A DNA stretch of 39,731 bases from Xanthobacteraceae bacterium (GCA_030041005.1 JASHOR010000166.1:1-39731), one strand, 5' to 3'. Counted from the first letter of the stretch, positions 23,381 to 32,019 are shown. Numbers and translations: made by a program. Notes: generated from the letters alone by a model not told the origin.

Positions 23381-23749
23381 TCATCGCGGCGGCGTAACGC
23401 GCGCGAGGCCGTTTTTCTCCAGCTCGCCGAGATAGTCGCGCCAATATTGCTCGCGGTTTTGGCCAAGCTCGAACAGATAGTCCCAACTGAAAATGCCGGT
23501 GGAGTGCATGTCGTCAAACACCAGCCGCACCGCGTAATTGCCGACCGGATGCAGTTCGAGGATCTGAACATCCCGCTTGCCGGCGACCACGCGGCGCTCG
23601 CTGGGGGAGTGCCCCTGCACCTCGGCGCTTGGACTGCGCACGCGCAGATACTCCGCCGACAAATCGAAGCTTTCGCCGCTCTCGAAACTGACGGCGAGGG
23701 ATTTGCGATCCTTGCGTAGCCGCAATTCCGTTGGCCAGGGCGTGGTCAT
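23381..23749 (-). CDS. DUF971 domain protein
   Basis: A 122-residue protein of the DUF971 family, related to the N-terminal domain of gamma-butyrobetaine hydroxylase. It begins MTTPWPTELRLRKDRKSLAV; the domain is recognisable from SGESFDLSAEYLRVRSPSAE, the KRDVQILELHPVGNYAVRLV run and FDDMHSTGIFSWDYLFELGQ. The His and Asp of FDDMHSTG are conserved in the family and may bind metal. The function is not established; relatives occur fused to Fe-S cluster carriers. The gene starts 13 bp after the upstream Bug receptor and lies at the end of a long minus-strand run, so it is probably co-transcribed with it. The start at 23749 is set by family length. Confidence 0.85.
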   Translation of the reverse strand: MTTPWPTELRLRKDRKSLAVSFESGESFDLSAEYLRVRSPSAEVQGHSPSERRVVAGKRDVQILELHPVGNYAVRLVFDDMHSTGIFSWDYLFELGQNREQYWRDYLGELEKNGLARVTPPR

Positions 23750-23762
23750 TGCTGCCAAGAGC

Positions 23763-24737
23763 TCAATCCAGCGTGATGTGGGCGTCGATGATGATCTTGC
23801 GCCATTTCTCGTATTCTTCCTTGGTGAATTCCGCGCCTTCCTGCAAGCGCGTTCCGCGCGGGGCGATGCCGAACTTGGCAAAGGCGGCCTTGAGCTGGTC
23901 GTCCTGCAACGCCTTGTTAATGCCGCCATGGAGCGCGTCAAGAACATCGGGCGGCATCCCCGCTCTGCCATAGACGCCGAGCCACAGATCGACATCGTAG
24001 CCCGGCAACAGCTCCGACAACGTCGGCAGGTCGGGAAAGAGGGGAGATCGTTCGAGCCCCGTGGTCGCAAGCGGAATGAGGCTGCCCTTGCTGATGAAAG
24101 GCATCGCGGCGGGAAGACTGGAAAACGACATCTGCACCTTTCCGCTCATCAGGTCGATGAAAGCCGGACCGATGCCCTTGTAGGGCACGTGGATCGCTTC
24201 GATGCCGGCACGCTCCTTCCACATTTCAGCGGCAAGGTGCGGCGTGCTGCCGATGCCTGCCGACGCGTAATTGAGCTTACCGGGATTGGCTTTGCCGTAG
24301 GCGATAAGCGCCGCGTGGGTCTTCACTCCGAGCTGAGGCGCGACAACCAGAACTTCCGGCGCCGTAGCGACAATCGAGATGGTGACGAGGTCCTTGAAGA
24401 TATCGTACGGCAAGGATTTGTGCAGCGTCGGATTGGTGACGATGGCCGGGTCCACGAGCACGATGTCGTAGCCGTCCGGGGCCGAATGAGCGACGTAGTC
24501 GACGCCGACAATGCCGCCGGCCCCGGGACGATCCTCGACCACGACCGGCTGGCCGAGAACTTCGCCGAGATGCTGCGCCAGCGTACGGCCGACGAACTCG
24601 ATAATGCCGCCCGGCGCATAGGGCAGGATCAAATGGATAGGCCGGGAAGGAAAACTTTCCGCCGAGACCGGCGCGGCGAGCATGAACGCCAGCGCCGCCG
24701 GGAGCAGCATGCGCATTATGGCTGCGAAGGCGCGCAT
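23763..24737 (-). CDS. Bug/TctC-family periplasmic receptor (copy 1)
   Basis: A 324-residue extracytoplasmic solute receptor of the tripartite tricarboxylate transporter type. A signal peptide (AALAFMLAAPVSAES) precedes the mature FPSRPIHLILPYAPGGIIEF start, followed by VVEDRPGAGGIVGVDYVAHS and the ligand-region segments typical of Bug proteins (GKLNYASAGIGSTPHLAAEM). These receptors bind carboxylates, amides and aromatic acids. Neither ATG near the start (24737 or 24716) has a clear ribosome site. No TctA/TctB membrane partners are in the window, a common situation for orphan Bug genes. It is the second of a tandem pair, 74 bp downstream of copy 2. Confidence 0.92.
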   Translation of the reverse strand: MRAFAAIMRMLLPAALAFMLAAPVSAESFPSRPIHLILPYAPGGIIEFVGRTLAQHLGEVLGQPVVVEDRPGAGGIVGVDYVAHSAPDGYDIVLVDPAIVTNPTLHKSLPYDIFKDLVTISIVATAPEVLVVAPQLGVKTHAALIAYGKANPGKLNYASAGIGSTPHLAAEMWKERAGIEAIHVPYKGIGPAFIDLMSGKVQMSFSSLPAAMPFISKGSLIPLATTGLERSPLFPDLPTLSELLPGYDVDLWLGVYGRAGMPPDVLDALHGGINKALQDDQLKAAFAKFGIAPRGTRLQEGAEFTKEEYEKWRKIIIDAHITLD

Positions 24738-24811
24738 TTCGATATGAAATCACCGCTCTTGCGGCCTTGCCCGACGACGTCGGCGAAGGAGCCGTCGCGC
24801 TTCACCGCAAC

Positions 24812-25792
24812 TCACTCAAGCGTGATATGGCCATCGATGATGACCTTCCGCCATTTATCGTACTCCGCCTTGGTGAAGGCGGCGCCGCCGGCGAGAGTCG
24901 TGCCGCGCGGTTCGATGCCGAATTTGGCGAACGCGGCCTTCAATTCGTCATCCTTCAACGCCGCGGCGACGGCGCTGTTGAGCTTTTGTTGCACGGCGAG
25001 CGGCATTCCTGCCGGGCCGTAGAGACCGAGCCAGACTTCGACGTCAAAGCCGGGGAGACCTTCCTCTTCGAGCGTCGGCAGATTGGGATAGACCGGCGAG
25101 CGCTTGGCCCCGGTCGTGGCGAGCGGAATGACGCTGCCCTTTGAAGTAAACGGCAGCGCGCCGGCAATGCTGGAAAATTCCATCTGGATCTTGCCGCTCA
25201 TCAGGTCGATGAACGAAGGACCGACGCCCTTGTACGGCACGTGCGTTGCCTCAATGCCGGTGCGCTGCGTCCACAGCACGCCCGCCAGATGCGGCGTGGT
25301 GCCGACGCCGGCCGAGCCGAAATTGAGCTTGCCCGGATTGGCCTTGCCGTAGGCGACGAGCTGCGCGTAGGTCTTGACGCCGAGGTGCGGCGAAACAATC
25401 AGCACGTGCGGCGACGAACAGACGATGGAAATCGCCACCAGATCCTTCAAGGAATCATAGGGCATCGTCTTGTGCAGCGTCTGATTGATGACGATCGAAG
25501 GATCTATCAGCACGATGTTGTAGCCGTCGGGCGCCCCGTGCGCGACTTCATTGACGCCGACGATGCCGCCGGCACCCGGCTTGTTCTCGGTGACCACGGT
25601 CTGGCCGAGGATGCCGGTGAGGTGCTTGGCCAGGACTCTGCCGGCGAAATCGACAATGCCGCCGGGATTGTAGGGCAGGATGAGGTGAATGGGGCGGGTG
25701 GGGAAGATTTGCGCCCGCGCCGGGGCCGCTGCGGCGGCGATGGCGAGCGCTCCCCAGAGCAGAATTTGTGCACCGGATTTCAGGCTAGGCAT
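24812..25792 (-). CDS. Bug/TctC-family periplasmic receptor (copy 2)
   Basis: A 326-residue receptor of the same type as its downstream neighbour. It has a signal peptide (GALAIAAAAAPARAQ), the FPTRPIHLILPYNPGGIVDF start, VVTENKPGAGGIVGVNEVAH, and GKLNFGSAGVGTTPHLAGVL. The two copies share the DVxLWLG/DVEVWLGLYGPAGMP region and the C-terminal pattern FTKAEYDKWRKVIIDGHITL, showing a tandem duplication. GGAGAGGGGAG directly before the ATG is a strong ribosome site. Its first eight bases overlap the end of the CoxL-like gene, so translation is likely coupled and the ligand is probably the substrate, or a relative, of that enzyme. Copy-specific ligands cannot be read. Confidence 0.92.
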   Translation of the reverse strand: MPSLKSGAQILLWGALAIAAAAAPARAQIFPTRPIHLILPYNPGGIVDFAGRVLAKHLTGILGQTVVTENKPGAGGIVGVNEVAHGAPDGYNIVLIDPSIVINQTLHKTMPYDSLKDLVAISIVCSSPHVLIVSPHLGVKTYAQLVAYGKANPGKLNFGSAGVGTTPHLAGVLWTQRTGIEATHVPYKGVGPSFIDLMSGKIQMEFSSIAGALPFTSKGSVIPLATTGAKRSPVYPNLPTLEEEGLPGFDVEVWLGLYGPAGMPLAVQQKLNSAVAAALKDDELKAAFAKFGIEPRGTTLAGGAAFTKAEYDKWRKVIIDGHITLE

Positions 25793-28154
25793 CTCCCCTC
25801 TCCTTCGCTTTCGTTATCTGAGCAATCGGCTCGGTCGCGCAATCGCTCGAACGCGCTCCTTTGCCGATCAGCTCGACAAGTTCATGCGGCGTAATCGGCA
25901 TTTGCGCGATGTGGACGCCAAATGGCGCGAGCGCATCCTCCACGGCCGAGATCAAAGCTGCGGCTGCGGGAATGACTCCAAGTTCGCCGACTCCCTTGAC
26001 GCCAAGCGGATTGTGCGGCGAAGGCGTCTCTTTATACAAAGTCTCGAACGTCGGCAGCTCGGTTGCGGTCGGCAACAGATAGTCCGCGTAGGTCGTGGTA
26101 ATCGGCTGGCCGGCCGCATCGTATCCCATCCATTCGAACAGGCCGTTGCCGACGCCGTGAGCGATGCCGCCGTGAATCTGGCCCTCGACGATGCGCGGAT
26201 TGACCCGGCGGCCGGAATCCTGGATTGCGACGTAGCGCACGATACGCACACCGCCGGTTTCGATGTCGACTTCGACTTCGACGACCTGGCAGCCGTTGGC
26301 GTAAGCGAGTTTGTCGACGCGAAACGTGGCATCCGCCTGCAGGCCGGGATCGAGACCCGGCGGAAAGCTGTAGCCCGGGGCACCTTTGAGAATCCGCGCC
26401 AGTTCGCCGAGCTTGACCGAGAGCTGCGGCGCACCGACGACGCGTACCTCGCCGTCGGCCACCTCAAGGTCCTCCTCCGCAGCCTCGAGCAGATGACCGG
26501 CAAGCTTGCGGGCCTTGGCGGCAACCGACTGTGCCGCGACATGCACCGACGAGCCCGCGGTCACGGTTTGTCGGCTGGCGAAGCCGCCGAGCCCAAGCGA
26601 CGCGGCGGCGGTATCGCCGGCGATAACCGTCACGTCCTCGGCGCGCACGCCGAACGTTTGTGCGCAAATCTGCGCCAGCGCCGTGGCCAGCCCCTGGCCC
26701 ATTGCCGCGGCGCCCGTGGAAACAAAAATCTGCCCGGTCGGCGAAACGCGTACGCCGCCGAATTCGAACGGACCGCGTCCGGTCCCCTTCACCCCGTGCG
26801 CCAGGCCGATGCCGAGATGGCGGCCCTGCGCGCGCGCCTCGGCTTGCCGCCGCGGGAAATCGTTCCAGCCGGCGTGGCGCAAAATCTCCTCCTGACAGCC
26901 GGGATAATCGCCGCTGTCGTATTGCACCGTCTCGCCGGCGCGCGTCTTGAGCGGCTTGAGATACGGCATTTTCTCGGCGGGGATCAGATTACGGCCGCGC
27001 AGTTCGGCGCGATCGAGATTGAGCGTGCGCGCCAAACGGTCCATCAGCCGTTCCATGGCGAACGCGGCTTGCGGGTAGCCGGCACCGCGCACGGAAGATA
27101 CCGGCGCCTTGTTGGTGTGGACCGCCGCAACGTCCATCGCCAGCGCCGGCACCATGTACGGTCCGGTCAGCGTGGTTGCGGAATTGTAGGGGATATTGAC
27201 GTCCTGCAAGGCATAGGCGCCGATGTCGTGAACGAGGCGGCCGCGAATGCCGCGCACGCGGCCATCCGCATCCGCCGCAAGCTCGATCGACCAGAATTGG
27301 TCGCGCTCCTGCGCTGCATTGGTGAAATTCTCGCGTCGGTCCTCGATCCATTTGATCGAACGGCGAAGCAGCATCGCCGCGGCGACGACCGCGACATCCT
27401 CCGGGTAGACGCACAATTTCGGCCCGAATCCGCCGCCGACATCCGGTGTCGCTACGCGCAACCGGCTCTCGTCGAGAGCAACATAGTCGGCAAAGGCGTA
27501 ACGCAAGTCATGCGCCTTCTGCGTCGACGCCCAGACGTTGATTTCGCGGTCGGAGACCTCCGCCAGGATGCCGCGGCCTTCCATGGAATGTCCGGCACCG
27601 CGATGCATCCACAGGGTCTCGTGCACGACGTGCGCGGCGCCGGCAAAAGCCGCATCGACATCGCCAAAGCCGACCCGATAGGAGATCACCTGGTTCGATT
27701 TCAAATCGCGACGGACCCCGGCCGCGCCGGCGGCGGTGCGGCAATCGCCGGCCGCCGGCAACACGTCGTAATCGACCGCGACGAGGGCCGCGGCATCCTC
27801 GGCGATATAGCGGTCGACGGCGACCACGATAGCGACGGGTTCGCCGACGAACGATACTTCGCCGTCGGCCAGCGCGAACGGCCAGCTTCCGTCGAGCCGG
27901 GCGCCGGAATTGGAAAACCGCATCATCCGCCGCTGTTTGAGGACCGGCGCCAGATCGTCCAGCGTGAGTGCGGCGACCACGCCCGGCAAGGCTCGCGCCG
28001 GCCCCAGATCGACACGACCGATCGCCGCGTGGGGATGCGGGCTGCGCGCGAACGCTGCGACGAGAACTCCGGGCGAGGCGATGTCATCGACGAACCGGCC
28101 GCGCCCGCGCAGCAGCTTGTTGTCCTCGACGCGAAGTACGCGCGCTCCGATCAT
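25785..28154 (-). CDS. CoxL-like molybdopterin-binding subunit (xanthine dehydrogenase family)
   Basis: A 789-residue large subunit of a molybdenum hydroxylase. Key segments are GARVLRVEDNKLLRGRGRFV at the start, the substrate/cofactor loop ATPDVGGGFGPKL, SSVRGAGYPQAAFAMERLMD, the molybdopterin-binding STGAAAMGQGLATALAQICA, and the catalytic Glu in VKGVGELGVIPAAAALISAV. The active loop SSVRGAGY differs from the AYRCSFR loop of CO dehydrogenase, so CO is not the substrate; hydroxylation of an aldehyde or heterocycle is more likely. No gene for the Fe-S or FAD subunits lies in the window. The ATG at 28154 matches family starts; the frame extends into coxG. It follows coxG by 62 bp and overlaps the receptor gene by 8 bases. 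Confidence 0.93.
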   Translation of the reverse strand: MIGARVLRVEDNKLLRGRGRFVDDIASPGVLVAAFARSPHPHAAIGRVDLGPARALPGVVAALTLDDLAPVLKQRRMMRFSNSGARLDGSWPFALADGEVSFVGEPVAIVVAVDRYIAEDAAALVAVDYDVLPAAGDCRTAAGAAGVRRDLKSNQVISYRVGFGDVDAAFAGAAHVVHETLWMHRGAGHSMEGRGILAEVSDREINVWASTQKAHDLRYAFADYVALDESRLRVATPDVGGGFGPKLCVYPEDVAVVAAAMLLRRSIKWIEDRRENFTNAAQERDQFWSIELAADADGRVRGIRGRLVHDIGAYALQDVNIPYNSATTLTGPYMVPALAMDVAAVHTNKAPVSSVRGAGYPQAAFAMERLMDRLARTLNLDRAELRGRNLIPAEKMPYLKPLKTRAGETVQYDSGDYPGCQEEILRHAGWNDFPRRQAEARAQGRHLGIGLAHGVKGTGRGPFEFGGVRVSPTGQIFVSTGAAAMGQGLATALAQICAQTFGVRAEDVTVIAGDTAAASLGLGGFASRQTVTAGSSVHVAAQSVAAKARKLAGHLLEAAEEDLEVADGEVRVVGAPQLSVKLGELARILKGAPGYSFPPGLDPGLQADATFRVDKLAYANGCQVVEVEVDIETGGVRIVRYVAIQDSGRRVNPRIVEGQIHGGIAHGVGNGLFEWMGYDAAGQPITTTYADYLLPTATELPTFETLYKETPSPHNPLGVKGVGELGVIPAAAALISAVEDALAPFGVHIAQMPITPHELVELIGKGARSSDCATEPIAQITKAKERGDA

Positions 28155-28216
28155 TTCGCTCACAATCTGCTGCTCGCTCCGGCTCGTCGCATCGGGAAGC
28201 ACAAATGCCGCCTGGA

Positions 28217-28897
28217 TTACTGTCTGCGTCCGGTGAAGAGCGTGACGATTTGCTGCCAAAGAACGCGCGCGAGCAGCGAAAGCCCCGAGATCGGTCGGGC
28301 GGGTTGCGGCAGCGGGGCTTGCGGCGGTGCCGACGTTCGCGGTTTGGCCGACTGCAGCGGCGCCGAGGCCCGCGGTGCGGAAGCTTCAGATGCGACCGCC
28401 GCCGGCGCGTCTGCAGCGGCCGTCTCAGACGCGGGCGCGGGCGGCTGTTGCGCTAACTGGGTGCGCAGGTTGGCGGCAAATTGGCCGATGATTTGTGCTG
28501 CTGTCGCCTGGATCATGCCGACGCCGCGCCCATATTGCGCTACCGCACCCGAGAGCATCAGATCGGTGTGGATCAGCACCTTGGACCCGGCCCCCGCCGG
28601 TTCGATGCGGAATGTCGCGGTGGCATTGGCGGCGCCGCGGCCCTTGGCGTCGCTGCCCTGCGCCATGACCCGCGCACTGCGATTGGCCTCGTCGATCGAG
28701 TCGATCTGCACCCGCCCGGCAAACGTCAACGCCACCGGACCGAGCCGGACCGATATGTTGCCTTTGTAGTTTTGCCCGTCGACAACTTCGCTCAGTTGCG
28801 CTCCCGGCATGCAGGGCGCAATGCGGGGAATATCCATAAGCACCGCCCAGGCCTGCGCCGGCGACAACGGCACGTCGAAAGAATTGTCGAATTCCAT
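28217..28897 (-). CDS. CoxG-type SRPBCC protein
   Basis: A 226-residue protein of the CoxG family. The N-terminal SRPBCC domain (about 1-145) shows FDNSFDVPLSPAQAWAVLMD, the IPRIAPCMPGAQL segment and GNISVRLGPVALTFAGRVQI. An Ala/Pro-rich linker of about 60 residues follows, then a hydrophobic tail (LSLLARVLWQQIVTLF) that probably anchors it to the inner membrane. In the carbon monoxide dehydrogenase system CoxG recruits the enzyme to the membrane, and CoxG-like proteins accompany many molybdenum hydroxylases. It lies directly upstream of the CoxL-like gene on the same strand, which fits that role. No strong ribosome site is visible. Confidence 0.9.
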   Translation of the reverse strand: MEFDNSFDVPLSPAQAWAVLMDIPRIAPCMPGAQLSEVVDGQNYKGNISVRLGPVALTFAGRVQIDSIDEANRSARVMAQGSDAKGRGAANATATFRIEPAGAGSKVLIHTDLMLSGAVAQYGRGVGMIQATAAQIIGQFAANLRTQLAQQPPAPASETAAADAPAAVASEASAPRASAPLQSAKPRTSAPPQAPLPQPARPISGLSLLARVLWQQIVTLFTGRRQ

Positions 28898-28923
28898 CAG
28901 GTCGCTCCAACCTCACCTCACAA

Positions 28924-29000
28924 CCGTCATGGCCGGGCTGTCCACGTCTGACCCGCGCGGCTTAGGACGCGGATGCCCGGCGGAAGGCCGGGCATGACGG
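28924..29000. repeat. Palindromic intergenic repeat (CCGTCATG family), copy A
   Basis: CCGTCATG at the left is the inverted match of CATGACGG at the right, and GGCCGGGC/GCCCGG blocks lie inside. It sits between the amidase and coxG genes. Two relatives are at 30369-30399 and 34512-34602. Confidence 0.7.
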
Positions 29001-29008
29001 AGCAGAGT

Positions 29009-30349
29009 CTATTGCGAACGACATCCCACCATCTCCGGCATTCCGATTGTCTGCCAAACCCAGCGCGCGCAGGCGAACAAGCGATCGTCCTCGTAACGCT
29101 GCGCCACCAATTGAATGCCCACCGGCAGATCATTCGGACCGCGATGGGTTGGAAGCGTCATGGTCGGCGTATGCAACGCGGTCCAGATCGCCTGCATGCC
29201 GGGATCGCCGGTTGCCTCCAAACCCTTCGGCGCCTCGCCCGGCACACATGGCGCCAGCAACACGTCGAATTCATCGAACACCTCCGACAAAAGCCCGCGG
29301 CATTGGTCCAAGCGATGCAGGCCGGCGACATATTCATCGCGCGAAATCTTGTGGCCGTTCTCGATATAGCGCTGCATCTGCGGCGACAACATTTCACGCT
29401 TGTTGTCCCAGACGAATGCCATGCAGGCGGCGCGCTCGTAAAAGCCGATCGCCGAGCGGGCGACGACGTGCAGGCCGTTGAATGCGTCCGGCAGATCGAA
29501 TTCGCGCACCGTGGCACCGGCGTTGGCCAGCCTTTTTGCCGCATCCTCGACGGCCATCTTGGTTTCCGGCTGTGCCGTATTCCATAAATCGGTTCGCCAT
29601 ACGCCGATCCGCGGGGGACTGCCAGGCTGCCGCGGGCGTTGCGGTTCCTGCATGCGCAGCACCGCCATGAGCATTTCAATGTCTTCGATCGAGCGGGCCA
29701 GCCAGCCGATCGTGTCGATCGAGTCCGCCGCCGGCCAGGTGCCCATTGTGTTGATGGTGTTGTAGGTCGGCTTGTAGCCGAACACGCCGCAGAACGACGA
29801 CGGCCTCAAGATCGAGCCGCCGGTCTGCGTGCCGAGCGCCGCCGGTACCATGTGATCGGCCACGGCGGCCGCCGACCCGCTCGACGAGCCACCAGGCGTA
29901 TGTGCGGCGTTGTGCGGATTGGCGGTTGCCGGCGGCGCGCTGCCGGCAAATTCGCAGGTCGCAGTCTTGCCGAGGATGACAGCGCCGGCGCGTCGCAAAA
30001 GCGCGACACAAGATGCGTCCGACCGCGGCCGGTTTCCGCGATAGATCGGCGAGCCCATCTCGGTCGGCATGTCGAATGTGTCGATCGTGTCCTTGATCCC
30101 GATCGGCACACCATGCAGAGGGCCGCGCCGCGGCCCGAGGTCGAGAGCGCGCGCCTGATCGAGCGCGTGTTTTTGGTCGAGATTGACCCACGCTTTCACC
30201 ACGCCCTCACGCGCGGCGATGCGCGCAATGCAGTCGCGCGTCACAGCCTCGCAGGTCGTTTCCCCACGAGCGATTTTTGTTGCGATTTGGACGGCCGAAA
30301 GTTCGTTGAGCGCGGCCGTTGCCGGAATAGCCACCTGAGGACTTGCCAT
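29009..30349 (-). CDS. Amidase-signature family hydrolase
   Basis: A 446-residue cytoplasmic amidase (GatA-like fold) with the Ser-cisSer-Lys triad. The Lys is in HGVPIGIKDTIDTFDM, the Ser-rich signature in HTPGGSSSGSAAAVADHMVP, and the nucleophile region GTQTGGSILRPSSFCGVFGY. The C-terminal half carries THRGPNDLPVGIQLVAQRYE. Related enzymes hydrolyse amides, carbamates and allophanate-like compounds. I use the ATG at 30349; another is possible at 30364. It lies between the TcuA-like flavoprotein and coxG on one strand, each gap filled by a palindromic repeat. No gatB or gatC is nearby, so a role in tRNA amidation is unlikely. Confidence 0.92.
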   Translation of the reverse strand: MASPQVAIPATAALNELSAVQIATKIARGETTCEAVTRDCIARIAAREGVVKAWVNLDQKHALDQARALDLGPRRGPLHGVPIGIKDTIDTFDMPTEMGSPIYRGNRPRSDASCVALLRRAGAVILGKTATCEFAGSAPPATANPHNAAHTPGGSSSGSAAAVADHMVPAALGTQTGGSILRPSSFCGVFGYKPTYNTINTMGTWPAADSIDTIGWLARSIEDIEMLMAVLRMQEPQRPRQPGSPPRIGVWRTDLWNTAQPETKMAVEDAAKRLANAGATVREFDLPDAFNGLHVVARSAIGFYERAACMAFVWDNKREMLSPQMQRYIENGHKISRDEYVAGLHRLDQCRGLLSEVFDEFDVLLAPCVPGEAPKGLEATGDPGMQAIWTALHTPTMTLPTHRGPNDLPVGIQLVAQRYEDDRLFACARWVWQTIGMPEMVGCRSQ

Positions 30350-30368
30350 AACCGCGATCCACATTCTT

Positions 30369-30399
30369 CGTCATGCCCGGGCTTGTCCCGGCCATGACG
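30369..30399. repeat. Palindromic intergenic repeat (CGTCATG family), copy B
   Basis: CGTCATGCCCGGG and CCCGGCCATGACG pair at 12 of 13 positions around a 5-base loop. It lies between the flavoprotein and amidase genes. In an mRNA read from the minus strand it would form a strong hairpin, which may stabilise or attenuate the transcript. Confidence 0.8.
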
Positions 30400-30405
30400 G
30401 CCTGG

Positions 30406-31893
30406 TCAATTCTTTCCGGCGCGTCCGGCCGATGTGCCGGCAATTTTGCCGAACACGGTGCCGGACATCAGGCCGGAGCCGCCAGGGTAATTGAAATAGA
30501 ACAGTCCGCCGACCAGTTCGCCCGCCGCGTAGAGACCGCGCATCGGCTGGTAATCGGTGTTGAGCACCTCCCCATCGGGGTTGATGCGCAGGCCGCCGAA
30601 GGTGAAGGTGACCCCGCAGGTCACCGCGTAGCCTTCGAACGGTGGCGCATCGATCGTATTTGCCCAGTTGCTCTTGTTGACGGCGAGCCCCGCCGTACAG
30701 CGGCCATCCTTGACGTTCGGATTGAACGGCACGTCGGCCTTCACCGCCGCATTGTATTCCTTCACCGTTTTCAGAAATTCGGCCGCATTCACGCCTTCGA
30801 GCCTCTGCGCGAATTCCTCGATGGTATTCGCCGTCACCTTGGTGATCTGCCGGATCTTGTATTCGTCGCGCTGCAGGTGCTTGGTTTTCTGATCGAACAC
30901 CTGCCAAGCGAACTGCCCCGGCTGCTCCAGGACCACGCGGCCGTATTTGGCGTAGGTATAGTTGCGGAAATCGGCGCCCTCGTCGACGAAGCGCCTGCCG
31001 GTGGCGTTGATCAGGATGCAAAACGGATAGGAATGCTTCTGGAATTGATCGCCGACGGCGAGATCGCCGAATTCGGGCGCGTTCATTTCCCATTGCACGG
31101 CGTGGCAGCCGGACCAGTTGCCGCGCGGCGCGGCGCCAATGGCAAGCCCCATGCGAATGCCGTCGCCGGTGTTGTAGCGGCTGCCGCGCACCTTGGCGAG
31201 ATCCCAGCCCGGGCCAAGATAGCGCGTGCGCCACTCCGGATTGGCTTCGAAGCCGCCGCAGGCGAGCACTACCGCTTTCGCTCGCAGTTCGCGCACTTCG
31301 CCCTCCTGGCGGACTCGCACGCCCTCGACTCGGTTGCCGTCGAAAAGAAGATCGAGTCCGCGCGTCGAATAACGGATCTCGATGCCGCGCTTTTTCGCCG
31401 CCGCGGTGAGCTGGTTGACGAGGCCCGGGCCGCCGCCGACCGATTCCACCGTCAGGCCGCCCCAGAATTTGAACTTGCCGTCAACCTTGAACGCCTGGCG
31501 GCCGTAGATCGGAATGAGCCGCACGCCTTTTTGGCGCATCCAGTTGAGCGACTCGAAGCTGTTTCTGACCAAGAGCTCAACCAGATCGGGGTCGGCGCGG
31601 TTTTGCGTGACGCGCGCCATATCGTCGAAGAACTGGTCCGCGGTGTAAGTGCCGAAGTCGGTGGTCTCGATTTCGCCCGGCGTGAGATCGGGGACCAGCG
31701 TCTTGATGTCGTCGATGCCGTTGTAAACGACGCGGATCGAACCGGCAGTGAAACGGCTGTTGCCGCCGGATTCGTCTTCCGGCGCCGCCTCGCACATCAA
31801 GACCTTGGCGCCCTGTTCCTGCGCCGCCAGCGCCGCGCAAAACGCCGCATTGCCGGCGCCGACAACGATCACGTCTGCTACTTCGTTCGGCAT
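30406..31893 (-). CDS. FAD-dependent dehydrogenase, TcuA / fumarate-reductase flavoprotein type
   Basis: A 495-residue flavoprotein. The FAD-binding start is VADVIVVGAGNAAFCAALAA, followed by SGGNSRFTAGSIRV. The capping-domain and C-terminal segments (RRFVDEGADFRNYTYAKYGR; GGLFYFNYPGGSGLMSGTVF) match FAD-dependent tricarballylate dehydrogenase and related fumarate reductase-like enzymes. These oxidise or desaturate di- and tricarboxylates. GAGGAATAGGAA before the ATG supports the start. No TcuB/TcuC electron-transfer or transport genes are adjacent, but Bug receptors for carboxylates lie in the same minus-strand run. The true substrate may be another carboxylate. Confidence 0.9.
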   Translation of the reverse strand: MPNEVADVIVVGAGNAAFCAALAAQEQGAKVLMCEAAPEDESGGNSRFTAGSIRVVYNGIDDIKTLVPDLTPGEIETTDFGTYTADQFFDDMARVTQNRADPDLVELLVRNSFESLNWMRQKGVRLIPIYGRQAFKVDGKFKFWGGLTVESVGGGPGLVNQLTAAAKKRGIEIRYSTRGLDLLFDGNRVEGVRVRQEGEVRELRAKAVVLACGGFEANPEWRTRYLGPGWDLAKVRGSRYNTGDGIRMGLAIGAAPRGNWSGCHAVQWEMNAPEFGDLAVGDQFQKHSYPFCILINATGRRFVDEGADFRNYTYAKYGRVVLEQPGQFAWQVFDQKTKHLQRDEYKIRQITKVTANTIEEFAQRLEGVNAAEFLKTVKEYNAAVKADVPFNPNVKDGRCTAGLAVNKSNWANTIDAPPFEGYAVTCGVTFTFGGLRINPDGEVLNTDYQPMRGLYAAGELVGGLFYFNYPGGSGLMSGTVFGKIAGTSAGRAGKN

Positions 31894-31910
31894 TTCCTAT
31901 TCCTCTGACT

Positions 31911-32008
31911 CGTCACCCTGAGATGCTCGGCGCGCAGCGCCGAGCCTCGAAGGCCACATTGCCTCACGGGTCATCCCTCGAGCCGCTGCGCGGGCACCTC
32001 AGGAATGA
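31911..32008. repeat. Inverted pair of TGAGGTGC-type intergenic repeats
   Basis: The left part, CTGAGATGCTCGGCGCGC through AGCGCCGAGCCTCGAAGG, contains a perfect 9-bp hairpin GCTCGGCGC/GCGCCGAGC at 31925-31945. The right part carries the same motif inverted (CTCGAGCCGCTGCGCGGGCA followed by CCTCAGG). Both belong to a family of palindromes common in rhizobial intergenic DNA. It separates pyrE from the flavoprotein gene. Confidence 0.7.
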
Positions 32009-32019
32009 CGACCACTTTC

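Noticed and set aside
23577-25022. Plus-strand frame opposite the Bug receptor and DUF971 genes
   Set aside because: Spans gene boundaries of well-supported minus-strand genes and has no recognisable domain.
28155-28259. Longer N-terminus for the CoxL-like protein
   Set aside because: It overlaps the end of coxG, while homologs begin at the GARVLRVED segment.
25689-28769. A 1026-codon plus-strand frame opposite the CoxL-like gene
   Set aside because: Very long but antisense to CoxL/CoxG with clear motifs; Arg/Ala/Gly-rich translation is a codon-bias artefact.
25785-28897. Carbon monoxide dehydrogenase
   Set aside because: The active-site loop is SSVRGAGY rather than AYRCSFR, and coxM/coxS are absent from the window.
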